Source: Euryarchaeota archaeon UBA54
GTDB taxonomy: Archaea; Thermoplasmatota; Poseidoniia; Poseidoniales; Thalassarchaeaceae
NCBI GenBank assembly: GCA_002495735.1
Contig: DAGM01000014.1
Coordinates: forward strand, 53,875-65,868
Length of the DNA stretch: 11,994 nt
Direction of reading: 5' to 3'
The notes beneath the pieces were generated by a model. It worked only from the letters and a program-made list of their open reading frames with translations, was not told where the DNA came from and made no database searches. Shown here one piece after another: positions 1 through 7,500 of the stretch. Numbering within the stretch: the stretch's first letter is position 1; each line of letters starts with the position of its first letter. The position numbers were made by a program, and so were the translations under genes.

Positions 1-36
1 CGGGCTTGGTAGTGCGGCTCAAATCAATTACTGCCC
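1..36. other. Short non-coding edge downstream of sufD
   Basis: These 36 bases follow the sufD stop codon in the direction of transcription. No ATG occurs on the leftward strand, and the one TTG there is followed by a stop after a single codon. No clear T-tract terminator is visible. The next gene of the suf operon, if any, lies outside the window. Confidence 0.5.
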
Positions 37-1140
37 TCAGATGTTCGAGTCGCGTAACTCTGAGTCTAGGAGCCCAACCAGCCAGTCGTGCAACGAGTCA
101 CTACCCATTTCGGAGAGAGTTGAGTTGAGGAAGGCGGCGATTAGGGCGCTTCTGGCCTCAGAGGGGTCGAAACCCCTCGACTCAAGGTAGAAAACCTGGT
201 TCTCGTCTAGCGGCCCGTTGGCCGTGCCGTGCCCGCAACCGACGACCTCGTGCTCCAGCACCTCTAGCTCCGGGATAGAGTCCGCTTCGGCGTTACCCGA
301 GAGCAGCAGGTTGTGAAAGATCTGAGCGGCATCCGCTCCACGTGAGCCATCGGCGACCCTAAGCATCCCCGTCCCGACAGTCCTGCTATCGCCACCGCAC
401 GCTGAGTTCCATGTGAGCCGGCTGAAAGTTTCGGGGGCATCGTGGTGTATCTCCACATGGTGGTCTATGTGCATCGAGTCTACAGAGAATATCGAGCCGA
501 GGACCCTGAGGTTGCCTCCCGGCTCCCCCATCCTGTAACGCAGGTCCGCCTTGGTCCGCTCGGAGCCAGAAGAGACAGTCCCTGCGCGCACCTGCGCGTC
601 CCTGCCGATTGCTATCGAATCGACACGGAGCAAAGTACCCTCGTCCTGCAGGCAGACGACCACGTCATTGAGGATGGCTCCGGCTCCGATTTCCCCGGTG
701 CGCAGAAGACCGAACCACTTGCCAGAACCCCTCACCCGCGTAATCAGCTCCAACTCGGACAATCGTCCAACATCGAGTGAGAGATGCAGGATCGATGACG
801 AATCCTTCACATCGATGTCGAGAACCACAGGGTCTTGCGAGGTGAAGCCGGGCTCGATGCGAAGGATCCACTGTGAATTCGCCGAGGCTGCCTGCAGGAA
901 TGAACCCGTGACTATATCGCCCTCCGGAAGTCCTGATACAGACATCACCCCTTTCTCCAGGCGTATCCCCTCTGGAGCATCGCCTCCATCGAGACCGCCG
1001 AGCCTGAGTTGGGGCGTTCCAACATCAGGGATGCTGGTGATGTCACCGGTTGGGTGAATCCTGCGCCATGGCGTATATTTCCAGAGATGGCTGGACCTAG
1101 TGGGCTCGTCAAGAGACAGGTACTCTGCGGTGGAATCCAA
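37..1140 (-). CDS. sufD: Fe-S cluster assembly protein SufD
   Basis: SufD pairs with SufB on the SufC ATPase to form the cytosolic SufBCD complex, which builds Fe-S clusters and hands them to target proteins. The 367-residue product begins with a WKYTPW segment (residues 20-25), matching the 'W+YT' motif at the N terminus of SufB/SufD family members. It ends in the family's C-terminal signature: GCGHGTANG (about 301-309) followed by FYLESRG. His304 in that motif aligns by eye with the functional His360 of E. coli SufD, and SufD-type rather than SufB-type residues occupy the site. It is shorter than bacterial SufD (about 420-450 residues), mostly at the N terminus. The start is TTG, chosen because GGGGTGA lies 4 bases upstream and there is no ATG start before the conserved WKYT motif. 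The gene follows sufB by 14 bases, so it is the third gene of a sufCBD operon. A paralogous second SufB is less likely because the SufB-type Glu/Cys pair is absent. Confidence 0.88.
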   Translation of the reverse strand: MDSTAEYLSLDEPTRSSHLWKYTPWRRIHPTGDITSIPDVGTPQLRLGGLDGGDAPEGIRLEKGVMSVSGLPEGDIVTGSFLQAASANSQWILRIEPGFTSQDPVVLDIDVKDSSSILHLSLDVGRLSELELITRVRGSGKWFGLLRTGEIGAGAILNDVVVCLQDEGTLLRVDSIAIGRDAQVRAGTVSSGSERTKADLRYRMGEPGGNLRVLGSIFSVDSMHIDHHVEIHHDAPETFSRLTWNSACGGDSRTVGTGMLRVADGSRGADAAQIFHNLLLSGNAEADSIPELEVLEHEVVGCGHGTANGPLDENQVFYLESRGFDPSEARSALIAAFLNSTLSEMGSDSLHDWLVGLLDSELRDSNI

Positions 1141-1144
1141 TGGC

Positions 1145-1151
1145 TCACCCC
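1145..1151 (-). promoter_or_regulatory. Shine-Dalgarno site for sufD
   Basis: On the leftward strand GGGGTGA sits 4 bases before the TTG codon at 1140-1138. It matches the archaeal Shine-Dalgarno consensus GGAGGTGA at all but one position. This decides the non-ATG start, because no ATG is available at the N terminus. Confidence 0.5.
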
Positions 1152-1154
1152 GGA

Positions 1155-2567
1155 TCAGCCTATGCTGCCTTCCATCTCGAGGGCCATCAGCTGGTTGAGC
1201 TCGACTGCGTATTCCATCGGTAGTTCACGGACGAATGGCTCGAAGAACCCATTGACTATCATTGCGAGCGCCTCGTTTTCTGAGTGGCCGCGGCTCATCA
1301 GGTAGAACAACTGGTCGTCGCTCACCTTGCTGACCGATGCTTCGTGTTCGCAGCGGCAAGAGGGGTTCTTGATCTCCATCGTGGGATAGGTATCAGATTG
1401 GCTTTGATCGTCGAGAATGAGTGCGTCACAGACGACGTTCACCTTGCAGTTTTCTGCCTTCTTGCTCACCGACACCAAACCCCGGTAGCTCCCGCGGCCG
1501 CCATCCTTGGCGATGCTCTTGGAGAGGATCTTACTGGTGGTGTTCGACGCTAGATGATGCACCTTCGCCCCGGCGTCCTGATGCATTCCTTCGCCCGCGT
1601 AGGCTACGGAGATGACTTCGGCGTGCGCCCCCTCTCCCTTGAGAATCACTGCTGGGTATTTCATCGTCAACTTCGATCCGATGTTGCCGTCGACCCATTC
1701 GATAGTCGAGTTCTCGTGTGCGATGCCCCGCTTGGTGACTAGGTTGTAGACATTGTTCGACCAGTTCTGGATTGTGGTGTAGCGGATGTATGCTCCGGGC
1801 ATCGCAATGAGCTCAACGACGGCACTGTGCAGTGAATCGGTAGAGTAGGTGGGGGCAGTGCAGCCCTCAACGTAGTGAATCGACGAGCCTTCATCGGCGA
1901 TTATCAGCGTGCGTTCGAACTGACCCATGTTCTTGGCGTTGATGCGGAAGTAGGCCTGCACCGGCATCTCGACGTGAACCCCCTTGGGGACGTAGATGAA
2001 CGAGCCTCCCGACCATACGGCGGTGTTGAGCGCGCTAAACTTGTTGTCTTGGTAGGGGATGATGCTGCAGAAGTATTTCTTCACGATGTCCTCATGCTCA
2101 CGGAGGCCACTATCCATGTCGAGGAAGATGACGCCCTGCTTCTCAAGATCCTCGCGAATACTGTGGTAGACGGCCTCCGACTCGTACTGTGCTGTCACTC
2201 CCGAGAGCCACTTTTGCTCGGCCTCAGGTATGCCCAGTTTGTCGAAGGTGTTCCGGACGGCCTCGGGAACATCATCCCAGTCATTCTCCGTGCCTTCGCC
2301 CGAGCGTAGAAAGTAGCAGATCTCATCGAACTTAATCGAGTTGAGCAACTCGGTGGAACCCCATGTGGGCATCGGGCGCTCCATGAAGTGGCGGAACGCC
2401 TTGACGCGGATGTCGGTCATCCACTGCGGCTCCTCCTTAATCGCCGAGATTTCTCTGACGACCTGCTCGGAGAGTCCAAAGTCGAAGCGGATTGTGGAGT
2501 TCTCCGGGTCGTGCCATCCAGCCTTGTAGTCTCCGACGGCCTCCTGTGCTACCTGGTTGACTGGCAT
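1155..2567 (-). CDS. sufB: Fe-S cluster assembly scaffold SufB
   Basis: SufB is the scaffold subunit of SufBCD, where sulfur and iron are assembled into a cluster before transfer. The 470-residue product is full length for the family and reads as SufB throughout: an N-terminal DFGLSE/VRxKA region, the beta-helix core (for example [12 protein letters not shown] and HYVEGCTAP), and the C-terminal [15 protein letters not shown] signature. Cys380 in VVCDALI and Glu409 in RCEHEA are 29 residues apart, the spacing of the E. coli SufB Cys405/Glu434 pair needed for cluster formation, so the protein is probably active. The ATG overlaps the sufC stop by one base (TAATG), and a strong GGAGGG precedes it inside sufC, indicating coupled translation. 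sufD follows 14 bases downstream. No SufE, SufS or SufU is present in this window, so the sulfur donor must be encoded elsewhere. Confidence 0.96.
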   Translation of the reverse strand: MPVNQVAQEAVGDYKAGWHDPENSTIRFDFGLSEQVVREISAIKEEPQWMTDIRVKAFRHFMERPMPTWGSTELLNSIKFDEICYFLRSGEGTENDWDDVPEAVRNTFDKLGIPEAEQKWLSGVTAQYESEAVYHSIREDLEKQGVIFLDMDSGLREHEDIVKKYFCSIIPYQDNKFSALNTAVWSGGSFIYVPKGVHVEMPVQAYFRINAKNMGQFERTLIIADEGSSIHYVEGCTAPTYSTDSLHSAVVELIAMPGAYIRYTTIQNWSNNVYNLVTKRGIAHENSTIEWVDGNIGSKLTMKYPAVILKGEGAHAEVISVAYAGEGMHQDAGAKVHHLASNTTSKILSKSIAKDGGRGSYRGLVSVSKKAENCKVNVVCDALILDDQSQSDTYPTMEIKNPSCRCEHEASVSKVSDDQLFYLMSRGHSENEALAMIVNGFFEPFVRELPMEYAVELNQLMALEMEGSIG

Positions 2568-3361
2568 TATGCTATTCCCTCCACTTCAGTCTTCGAGTCC
2601 AGCCACTCGTAACCTCGCTCTTCTAGTTTCGTAGCGAGCTCAGGGCCTCCTGTGGCAACTATCTGACCTCCTATCAGGACATGGATCTTATCTGGCTGGA
2701 CATGCTCAAGAATGCGCGAGTAGTGCGTGATGATGAGTGCGCCTGAGTCAGTTCCCCTGACGGCGGCGTTAATTCCTGCCGCGACAGTCTTGATGCCGTC
2801 TATGTCGAGGCCGCTGTCGGTCTCGTCCAATATGGCCAACTTGGGTTTGAGCAGGAGCAGCTGCAGTATCTCGAAGCGCTTTTTCTCGCCGCCGCTGAAA
2901 CCGTCGTTGACGTATCTGGAGAGGAAGCTCCGAGGCATGTCGAGGGTATCCATGGCCTCATTTAGCTCGCTCCTGAAAGCGGCACCCTTCGCGGCTTCCT
3001 CTCCTCTGACGCTTGCTACCGACTTCCTGAGAAAGTTGCCGACTTGAAGGCCGGGGACTGCTTGTGGGTACTGGAAGGACAGGAACACGCCCTTTCGTGC
3101 CCTCTCCCACGGCTCGAGCTCCAGAAGGTCCTCTCCGGAGAGCAGGACCTGCCCGGCCTCGACCTTGAAATCGGGATGCCCCATGATGATGTTGGCAGCT
3201 GTAGTCTTCCCGCTCCCATTCCTCCCCATTATGGCGTGTATCTCCCCTGGGGCGATGCTGAGATCGATGCCCTTCAGTATCTGAATATCGTCGATTCCGG
3301 CATGCAGATTTCGAATCTCCAATAACGCCTCGATATCAGACTCGCCATGTCCCATGGGCAT
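2567..3361 (-). CDS. sufC: Fe-S assembly ATPase SufC
   Basis: SufC is the soluble ABC-type ATPase that drives conformational change in SufBCD. The 264-residue protein has all the ATPase motifs: Walker [10 protein letters not shown] (46-54), Q-loop SFQYP (Gln97), the SufC-specific signature FSGGEKKR (155-162), Walker B LAILDE (175-180) followed by TDSGLD, and the switch His213 in ITHY. The FSGGEKKR and DETDSGLD wording separates SufC from transporter ATPases, and no membrane domain is nearby. It is the first gene of the leftward suf operon, overlapping sufB by one base. Two ATGs are possible. The one at 3361 is reported, but AGGA lies about 8 bases before the second ATG (3355), which would remove only two residues. 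Its promoter shares the 77-base gap with the divergent nfu gene and contains an iron-box-like inverted repeat. Confidence 0.97.
   Translation of the reverse strand: MPMGHGESDIEALLEIRNLHAGIDDIQILKGIDLSIAPGEIHAIMGRNGSGKTTAANIIMGHPDFKVEAGQVLLSGEDLLELEPWERARKGVFLSFQYPQAVPGLQVGNFLRKSVASVRGEEAAKGAAFRSELNEAMDTLDMPRSFLSRYVNDGFSGGEKKRFEILQLLLLKPKLAILDETDSGLDIDGIKTVAAGINAAVRGTDSGALIITHYSRILEHVQPDKIHVLIGGQIVATGGPELATKLEERGYEWLDSKTEVEGIA
2577..2582 (-). promoter_or_regulatory. Shine-Dalgarno site for sufB inside sufC
   Basis: GGAGGG on the leftward strand lies 9 bases before the sufB ATG, within the last codons of sufC. Together with the TAATG stop/start overlap it suggests that ribosomes finishing sufC re-initiate on sufB, keeping the subunits in balance. 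Confidence 0.6.
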
Positions 3362-3438
3362 GTTCCTACACAGGCCCCTTTTGAATGTCTGCTTTATTTT
3401 TAGGTCACCCTAAAATCAGATACCCCATCCAGCCAATC
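3362..3438. promoter_or_regulatory. Divergent sufC / nfu promoter region
   Basis: This 77-base gap separates the divergent sufC and nfu start codons. The AT-rich tract at 3392-3403 can serve as an archaeal TATA element for sufC (leftward strand CTAAAAATAAAG), placing the sufC start of transcription about 10 bases before its ATG. On the rightward strand CTAAAAT at 3410-3416 is centred about 26 bases before the nfu ATG, which fits a leaderless nfu transcript. The tract at 3393-3400 is an alternative giving a leader of roughly 15 bases. An inverted repeat overlaps these elements. TATA calls are by eye. Confidence 0.6.
3398..3415. promoter_or_regulatory. 18-bp inverted repeat, candidate iron-box operator
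   Basis: TTTTAGG and CCTAAAA form perfect 7-bp arms around the 4-base spacer TCAC. The core TTAGGTCACCCTAA (3400-3413) matches 12 of 14 positions of the first part of the DtxR/IdeR consensus TTAGGTTAGSCTAACCTAA (consensus recalled from the literature). It overlaps the likely TATA boxes of both divergent genes, so a bound repressor would block both. Binding by a DtxR/IdeR-family metal regulator is inferred. No regulator gene lies in this window. Confidence 0.5.
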
Positions 3439-3936
3439 ATGACAGAGGACGAAGACACCCCTACTCCAGTCTCCGACACCATCGAAGAGGCCTATCGCGC
3501 ACAGATTGGAGCGGCAATGGAGAAGGAGGCTCAGAGGAGAGTCACAGAGTCTCACGACCCGGAGGAGATTGCCCGTCTGGAAACTCTCTCTGTAGTCGAC
3601 CTCTTCGAGACAGACGACAGTGACCTTGTCCCAGCGCTGATGGCACGGCTCGGTCCCGTCAGGGCGGCCTTGGATGGACATGGAGGGGAACTGGTCGTGG
3701 CGCGCGCGTCCATAGAGGTACTGAATAGCGGCAGTAGAGTGCTTTCGCTAATCCTCGACTTAGACGGGGCCTGCGTGTCTTGCGGGGCCGCACCTGGTAC
3801 CCTGAAGGGGATTCAGGACGACTTACTGATGGACTCTGAGATTATCGCCGTGCGTTTCACCTCGGCGATGTTGGAGTGGTTTGACGAATTGCAACGCGAC
3901 TTCGTGCTCAAGCACGGTGGCGTAGTTTTCGTTTAG
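3439..3936 (+). CDS. NifU C-terminal (Nfu-type) domain protein
   Basis: This is probably an Fe-S carrier or scaffold that receives clusters from SufBCD and passes them to apoproteins. The 165-residue product has an acidic, helical-looking N-terminal part (1 to about 65), then the Nfu domain: LGPVRAALDGHGGELVV, followed by GACVSCGAAPGTLKGI. Cys112 and Cys115 of the CxxC motif are the expected cluster ligands. The ATG at 3439 is preferred over an in-frame ATG at 3385 because the earlier start lies upstream of the AT-rich promoter tract and would translate through the inverted repeat. No Shine-Dalgarno is present, consistent with a leaderless mRNA. It lacks the NifU IscU-like and ferredoxin-like domains and carries about 30 extra residues after the Nfu core. 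It diverges from sufC, supporting a shared role and perhaps shared iron control. Its last 4 bases overlap the 3' end of the convergent maf gene. Confidence 0.82.
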   Translation: MTEDEDTPTPVSDTIEEAYRAQIGAAMEKEAQRRVTESHDPEEIARLETLSVVDLFETDDSDLVPALMARLGPVRAALDGHGGELVVARASIEVLNSGSRVLSLILDLDGACVSCGAAPGTLKGIQDDLLMDSEIIAVRFTSAMLEWFDELQRDFVLKHGGVVFV

Positions 3937-4571
3937 TTCAGAGCTACGAGCAGCGCGTCGATGGCCGCAGGTGCGAATCCAAGCACAGTGACCTCGTGCC
4001 CCTCTACCAGATCTGCGTTAGCCCTAGCTTCTCCGGCTAGGTCGTAGGCGCCTGCCTTCCCGACCCAAGAGTCACTGAGAATCAAATCGGCCAGAGTGTC
4101 CGTAGATAGGTCGGCGAACTCGACGATGGCCGACTCCGTCCAGATATCTGCGCTCCACCCTCCGTGCAGGACTTCAGTCCCCTCTCTACCACTCTCCGGC
4201 GGCCAGAGCAGGGCGGTTGAGGACCAGACGCGATGCCTTCGGCCCGACAGTCTGAGCAGCATCGCAGTGGCCGCGACGACATCTCCCGGCTTGCCCATGG
4301 CGACGAGAGGATCCTCTGGGTCCTCCACTAGGGTGTCCGCGACGATGATCAGATCATGAGAAGCCCCCGATATCGCCATCTCACTAGCTGCGGCATTCGC
4401 CTTTGCAATGCACGTGTCTTCGGTCTGCACTCTCACATCCAGTCCGTTGGAGGGAGCGGGCTCTGGCGAGATTAGGGGGCGAGACTCTATTTTGGACTCA
4501 CCATCGGTTAGGAAACTGCATAGCCAGTCGTACCGGCGTTGTGAGGCTGAGGCGAGTAATATCGACGCCAT
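3933..4571 (-). CDS. maf: Maf-family nucleotide pyrophosphatase
   Basis: Maf/YceF/YhdE proteins hydrolyse nucleoside triphosphates, often modified or non-canonical ones, to the monophosphate, and are thought to act as house-cleaning enzymes. The 212-residue protein starts with the diagnostic ILLASASQRR (about 4-13). It continues with EDTCIAKA (51-58), the VADT motif carrying the likely catalytic Asp79, MGKPGD (92-97), and the C-terminal GKAGAYDLAG (171-180) and TVLGF. The ATG at 4571 is chosen over an upstream ATG at 4613 because family proteins begin right at the ASxSxRR strand, because the upstream start would overlap the protease zinc-ribbon codons, and because GAGG overlaps the preceding stop 6 bases upstream. 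It lies 8 bases after the subtilase stop, so it is probably co-transcribed with it. A functional link between the two is not evident. The exact substrate cannot be told from sequence. Confidence 0.87.
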   Translation of the reverse strand: MASILLASASQRRYDWLCSFLTDGESKIESRPLISPEPAPSNGLDVRVQTEDTCIAKANAAASEMAISGASHDLIIVADTLVEDPEDPLVAMGKPGDVVAATAMLLRLSGRRHRVWSSTALLWPPESGREGTEVLHGGWSADIWTESAIVEFADLSTDTLADLILSDSWVGKAGAYDLAGEARANADLVEGHEVTVLGFAPAAIDALLVALN

Positions 4572-4583
4572 CTGAGGCCTCAG
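4572..4583. repeat. 12-bp perfect palindrome at the subtilase/maf junction
   Basis: CTGAGGCCTCAG reads the same on both strands. It contains the subtilase stop codon (TGA) and the GAGG that probably serves as Shine-Dalgarno for maf, and it ends directly before the maf ATG. It may be incidental, or it may weakly fold and tune maf translation. There is no T-tract, so it is not a terminator. Confidence 0.45.
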
Positions 4584-7500
4584 AGGGCGATGTTCTCTCC
4601 GCATACAGGGCACTTAGCGGCCTGGATATCGAGTGGAGCTTCGAACCTGCTGTCGCACTCAGGGCAAATGATTGGCTTGTTCAACTGTAAATCGGGAGGG
4701 CGGGATGCCTCCTCGGGAATTTTGACATCTGGCTCTGGAGTAGGAATCGGTATAGGTGGAAGTTCAAGGACGTCAACTATCTGACTCCGATTCTGTCGGC
4801 GTCCCCGACGTCCCTCGGCACCTTCGTTGACCTCTACCAACTCGACCAACTGGACATCATCTTCCTCGCTCGTCTTCACAGCGATGTCTGTGTCATCGAC
4901 AACGTCTACCACATCTTCTTCGAGCAGCACGGTGCCCGCCGCCTGGAAATTTCTTCGTCCCCTCATCCACCTGATGCCCCTAGCGGATAGAGTGATCAGG
5001 ATGACGGTGCACAGAAGTAGAATGGTGATGGCGAATCCACCTAGGAGGATGTTGAAGTTCTGCTTATCTAGGCCAAGAGCGTGCCTCAGTTCATCGATCA
5101 GGGATCCACCATCGCCGTTCGGGTCGTTGTCATCTACGACAGCCCTGATTAGCCAACCACTGGCAGAGGTATGGATGAAAACAGTCTCACTGCTGGCTGG
5201 AGAACGATCCATGAGGTAGAGGTTCCCGAGGTTGAGGCGGTTGGATAATCCAAGCCACCCTTCTTCAGCATCTATGATGCCAAACCTAACCTGCGGTCCG
5301 GTTGGTCCGACTACATCGAAGAACACCTGCACGCCTCTGTCAACCTCTTGCATCACGATGGAACTCAGTCCCCTTGAGGGGTAGGTGCGAGTCAGGTTGT
5401 CGATTGCTTCAAACGACGAATCAGCCACTATGGCAATCATCACCGACTCGTGACCATCGCCTTCTCTCCACGCTGCCGTAATCCGCTCTTCCCCATTGAT
5501 GATTTGGACTTTCATGACCGCGAGGGAAGCCTCGTCGCCAACCGTCTTCTTGAAGGTCCACGAAGACTGTTCAATGAGACCGTGTGCGTACCACAGGCCA
5601 TATCTCTCTATCCCCGTTGAGTCACTTCTTGTGGACTGATACAGGAGGTGAGCTCCATCGTCCTCCCCGAACTCAATATCCAACGAACTTGCGGCCCCCG
5701 GAATCAGGTCTAACTCACCAATGATGTTCGGAGTAAGCGTCCAGTCTGACGATTTGGTCGGGTTGTCCGCGTGCAGAAGGAAAACGCTGGTTTGATCGCC
5801 GAATGTACCTCCGGTGAACATGTCTCTGTGATAGCCTGAGACTAGAACCTCCTCGTCATCGACGTCTATGTCAATGCCCCAGTACTTGCCATCCGAAAGC
5901 AAGAGGGGGGCCATCAGATCCTGTATCGGCGACATCTGGCAGGTGGCGTCTATGGCGGAGTAGCTCAGGGTCTGGAGGAAGTAACCAGAGGAATCGAGAA
6001 ACCTCCGAGTCCAGACGATGTGCGCCCAACCGTCCTCGGTGCTCCAGGTTGCTATGTCGCCAGCCCACATCTCATCCAGTACGTTAGTGCAGGCTGTAGT
6101 ACCCTTGTTGGAGTTCAACCTGTATAGCGACAGCATTCCTCCGTTGTTGGTGATGATTATACCCTCATCGTCGAGGTCGATGACCTTGATCGGTACCTCT
6201 CCTGCATCGAAGTTCATCGCGCGGGCACCTGATAGGGTGGACTCGTCCACCAGCACTGTCGTCTCGACCTGATTGTTGCTCCAATCTAGGTCGGCTAATC
6301 CGGAGCCACTCAGAGTGATTCTGACATCGAGAGGGCCGGACTGATTGGCCCGATGAGCGAAGGATAGCTGCGACGCACCCTGGCCGATAACTAGGGAGAT
6401 TGCAGTAGATGACACCAGCTCCCAGCCCAGATTGTTGCGAATCTCTAGTGTGGCTTCGACGCTGGCGGCATCACTGGAGCCGAGATTATCGACTCTGGCT
6501 GTGATGAGGAACTGCTCGAGGGGCCGCGGTATCGCTGGCTCTGTCCTAACTGCCCCCTCTCGGAAGGCCAAGTCTATGCCTTGTGGTCTCTGGATGACTG
6601 GGAAGGTGATTGTCTGTCCATTATCTTCCTCATTCAGCTCCTCAATCGAATCGGAAGGATCCAGGGAAACCATCACCACTTTGTCGCCGACGGTGGTCGG
6701 ATTCCAGTAGAGTACCACTTCGATGATGTCGCCGCTGTCGATGCTGGGCAACACCATCTCGTCCTTGCGCGAACCGTCCTCATACAGTGCGATTGCGAGA
6801 TTCGATGCCGCCAAATCACCATCGTTACGAATCTCAGTTCGGATTTCTAGGAATGTGTTGACATATGTTTGAGTGAGATGAATCCCGTACTCTTCCACTG
6901 AGAGGCCGGTCCTGAACATCAGATTAGGGGCCGGTGGGTCGTTATCCACCTCGACGGTCCGACGTATCTCTTCGGAGTAGATTCCGTCTCCGCTAACCAT
7001 CCTAGCGGAGAGGCGGTAAAATCCGTCATCCACATCCTCGGTGCTCCAAGTCACAGACCAATCACCGCTACCGCTACCGCTTCCTCCGAAGGTCTGAGCA
7101 GTTCCCCAGGGGTCAGTGCCTAGCCTCCACTGCGCAGTTCCTCCGTTCACCGAATCCCAAGTACCGAACACGTTGACGTTCCCGGAGACAGGGCTCTGTC
7201 CGCTAGGGCCTCCCATAGTGACGGCGACCAAGCCAACCTCATGCTTCTGCTCGATTACATCGCTCCACTGTCCAAATTCGTTCTTTGCCTGAGCCTCGAT
7301 TATCACCTCAAGTATGTTGATCTCATCCTCGGTGAACTCGGGTAAAGTGAATGGAGTTGTCCAGTTGGAGGTTCCTTGGGCTGCGTGCCAGTCAAGCAAC
7401 ACCACCTCTCTCTTCGGCTCGCCTTCGGGCCTATGTGTGTATGAGATTCTGACTGCTATCTCGTCGATACTGCCATTCGTCTCCGCATCCTCGTCTATGT

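Noticed and set aside
551-1057. 168-codon rightward open frame inside sufD
   Set aside because: It lies antisense to a clear SufD gene, its translation is Ser/Arg/Pro-rich without recognisable motifs, and such shadow frames are expected in GC-rich coding DNA.
3385-3438. Longer N terminus for the Nfu-type protein from the ATG at 3385
   Set aside because: The added 18 codons run through the inverted repeat and the likely TATA elements. The ATG at 3439 is well placed for a leaderless transcript.
4572-4613. Longer N terminus for Maf from the ATG at 4613
   Set aside because: The added 14 residues overlap the zinc-ribbon codons of the subtilase. Family proteins begin at the ILLASAS strand, and a Shine-Dalgarno fits the ATG at 4571.
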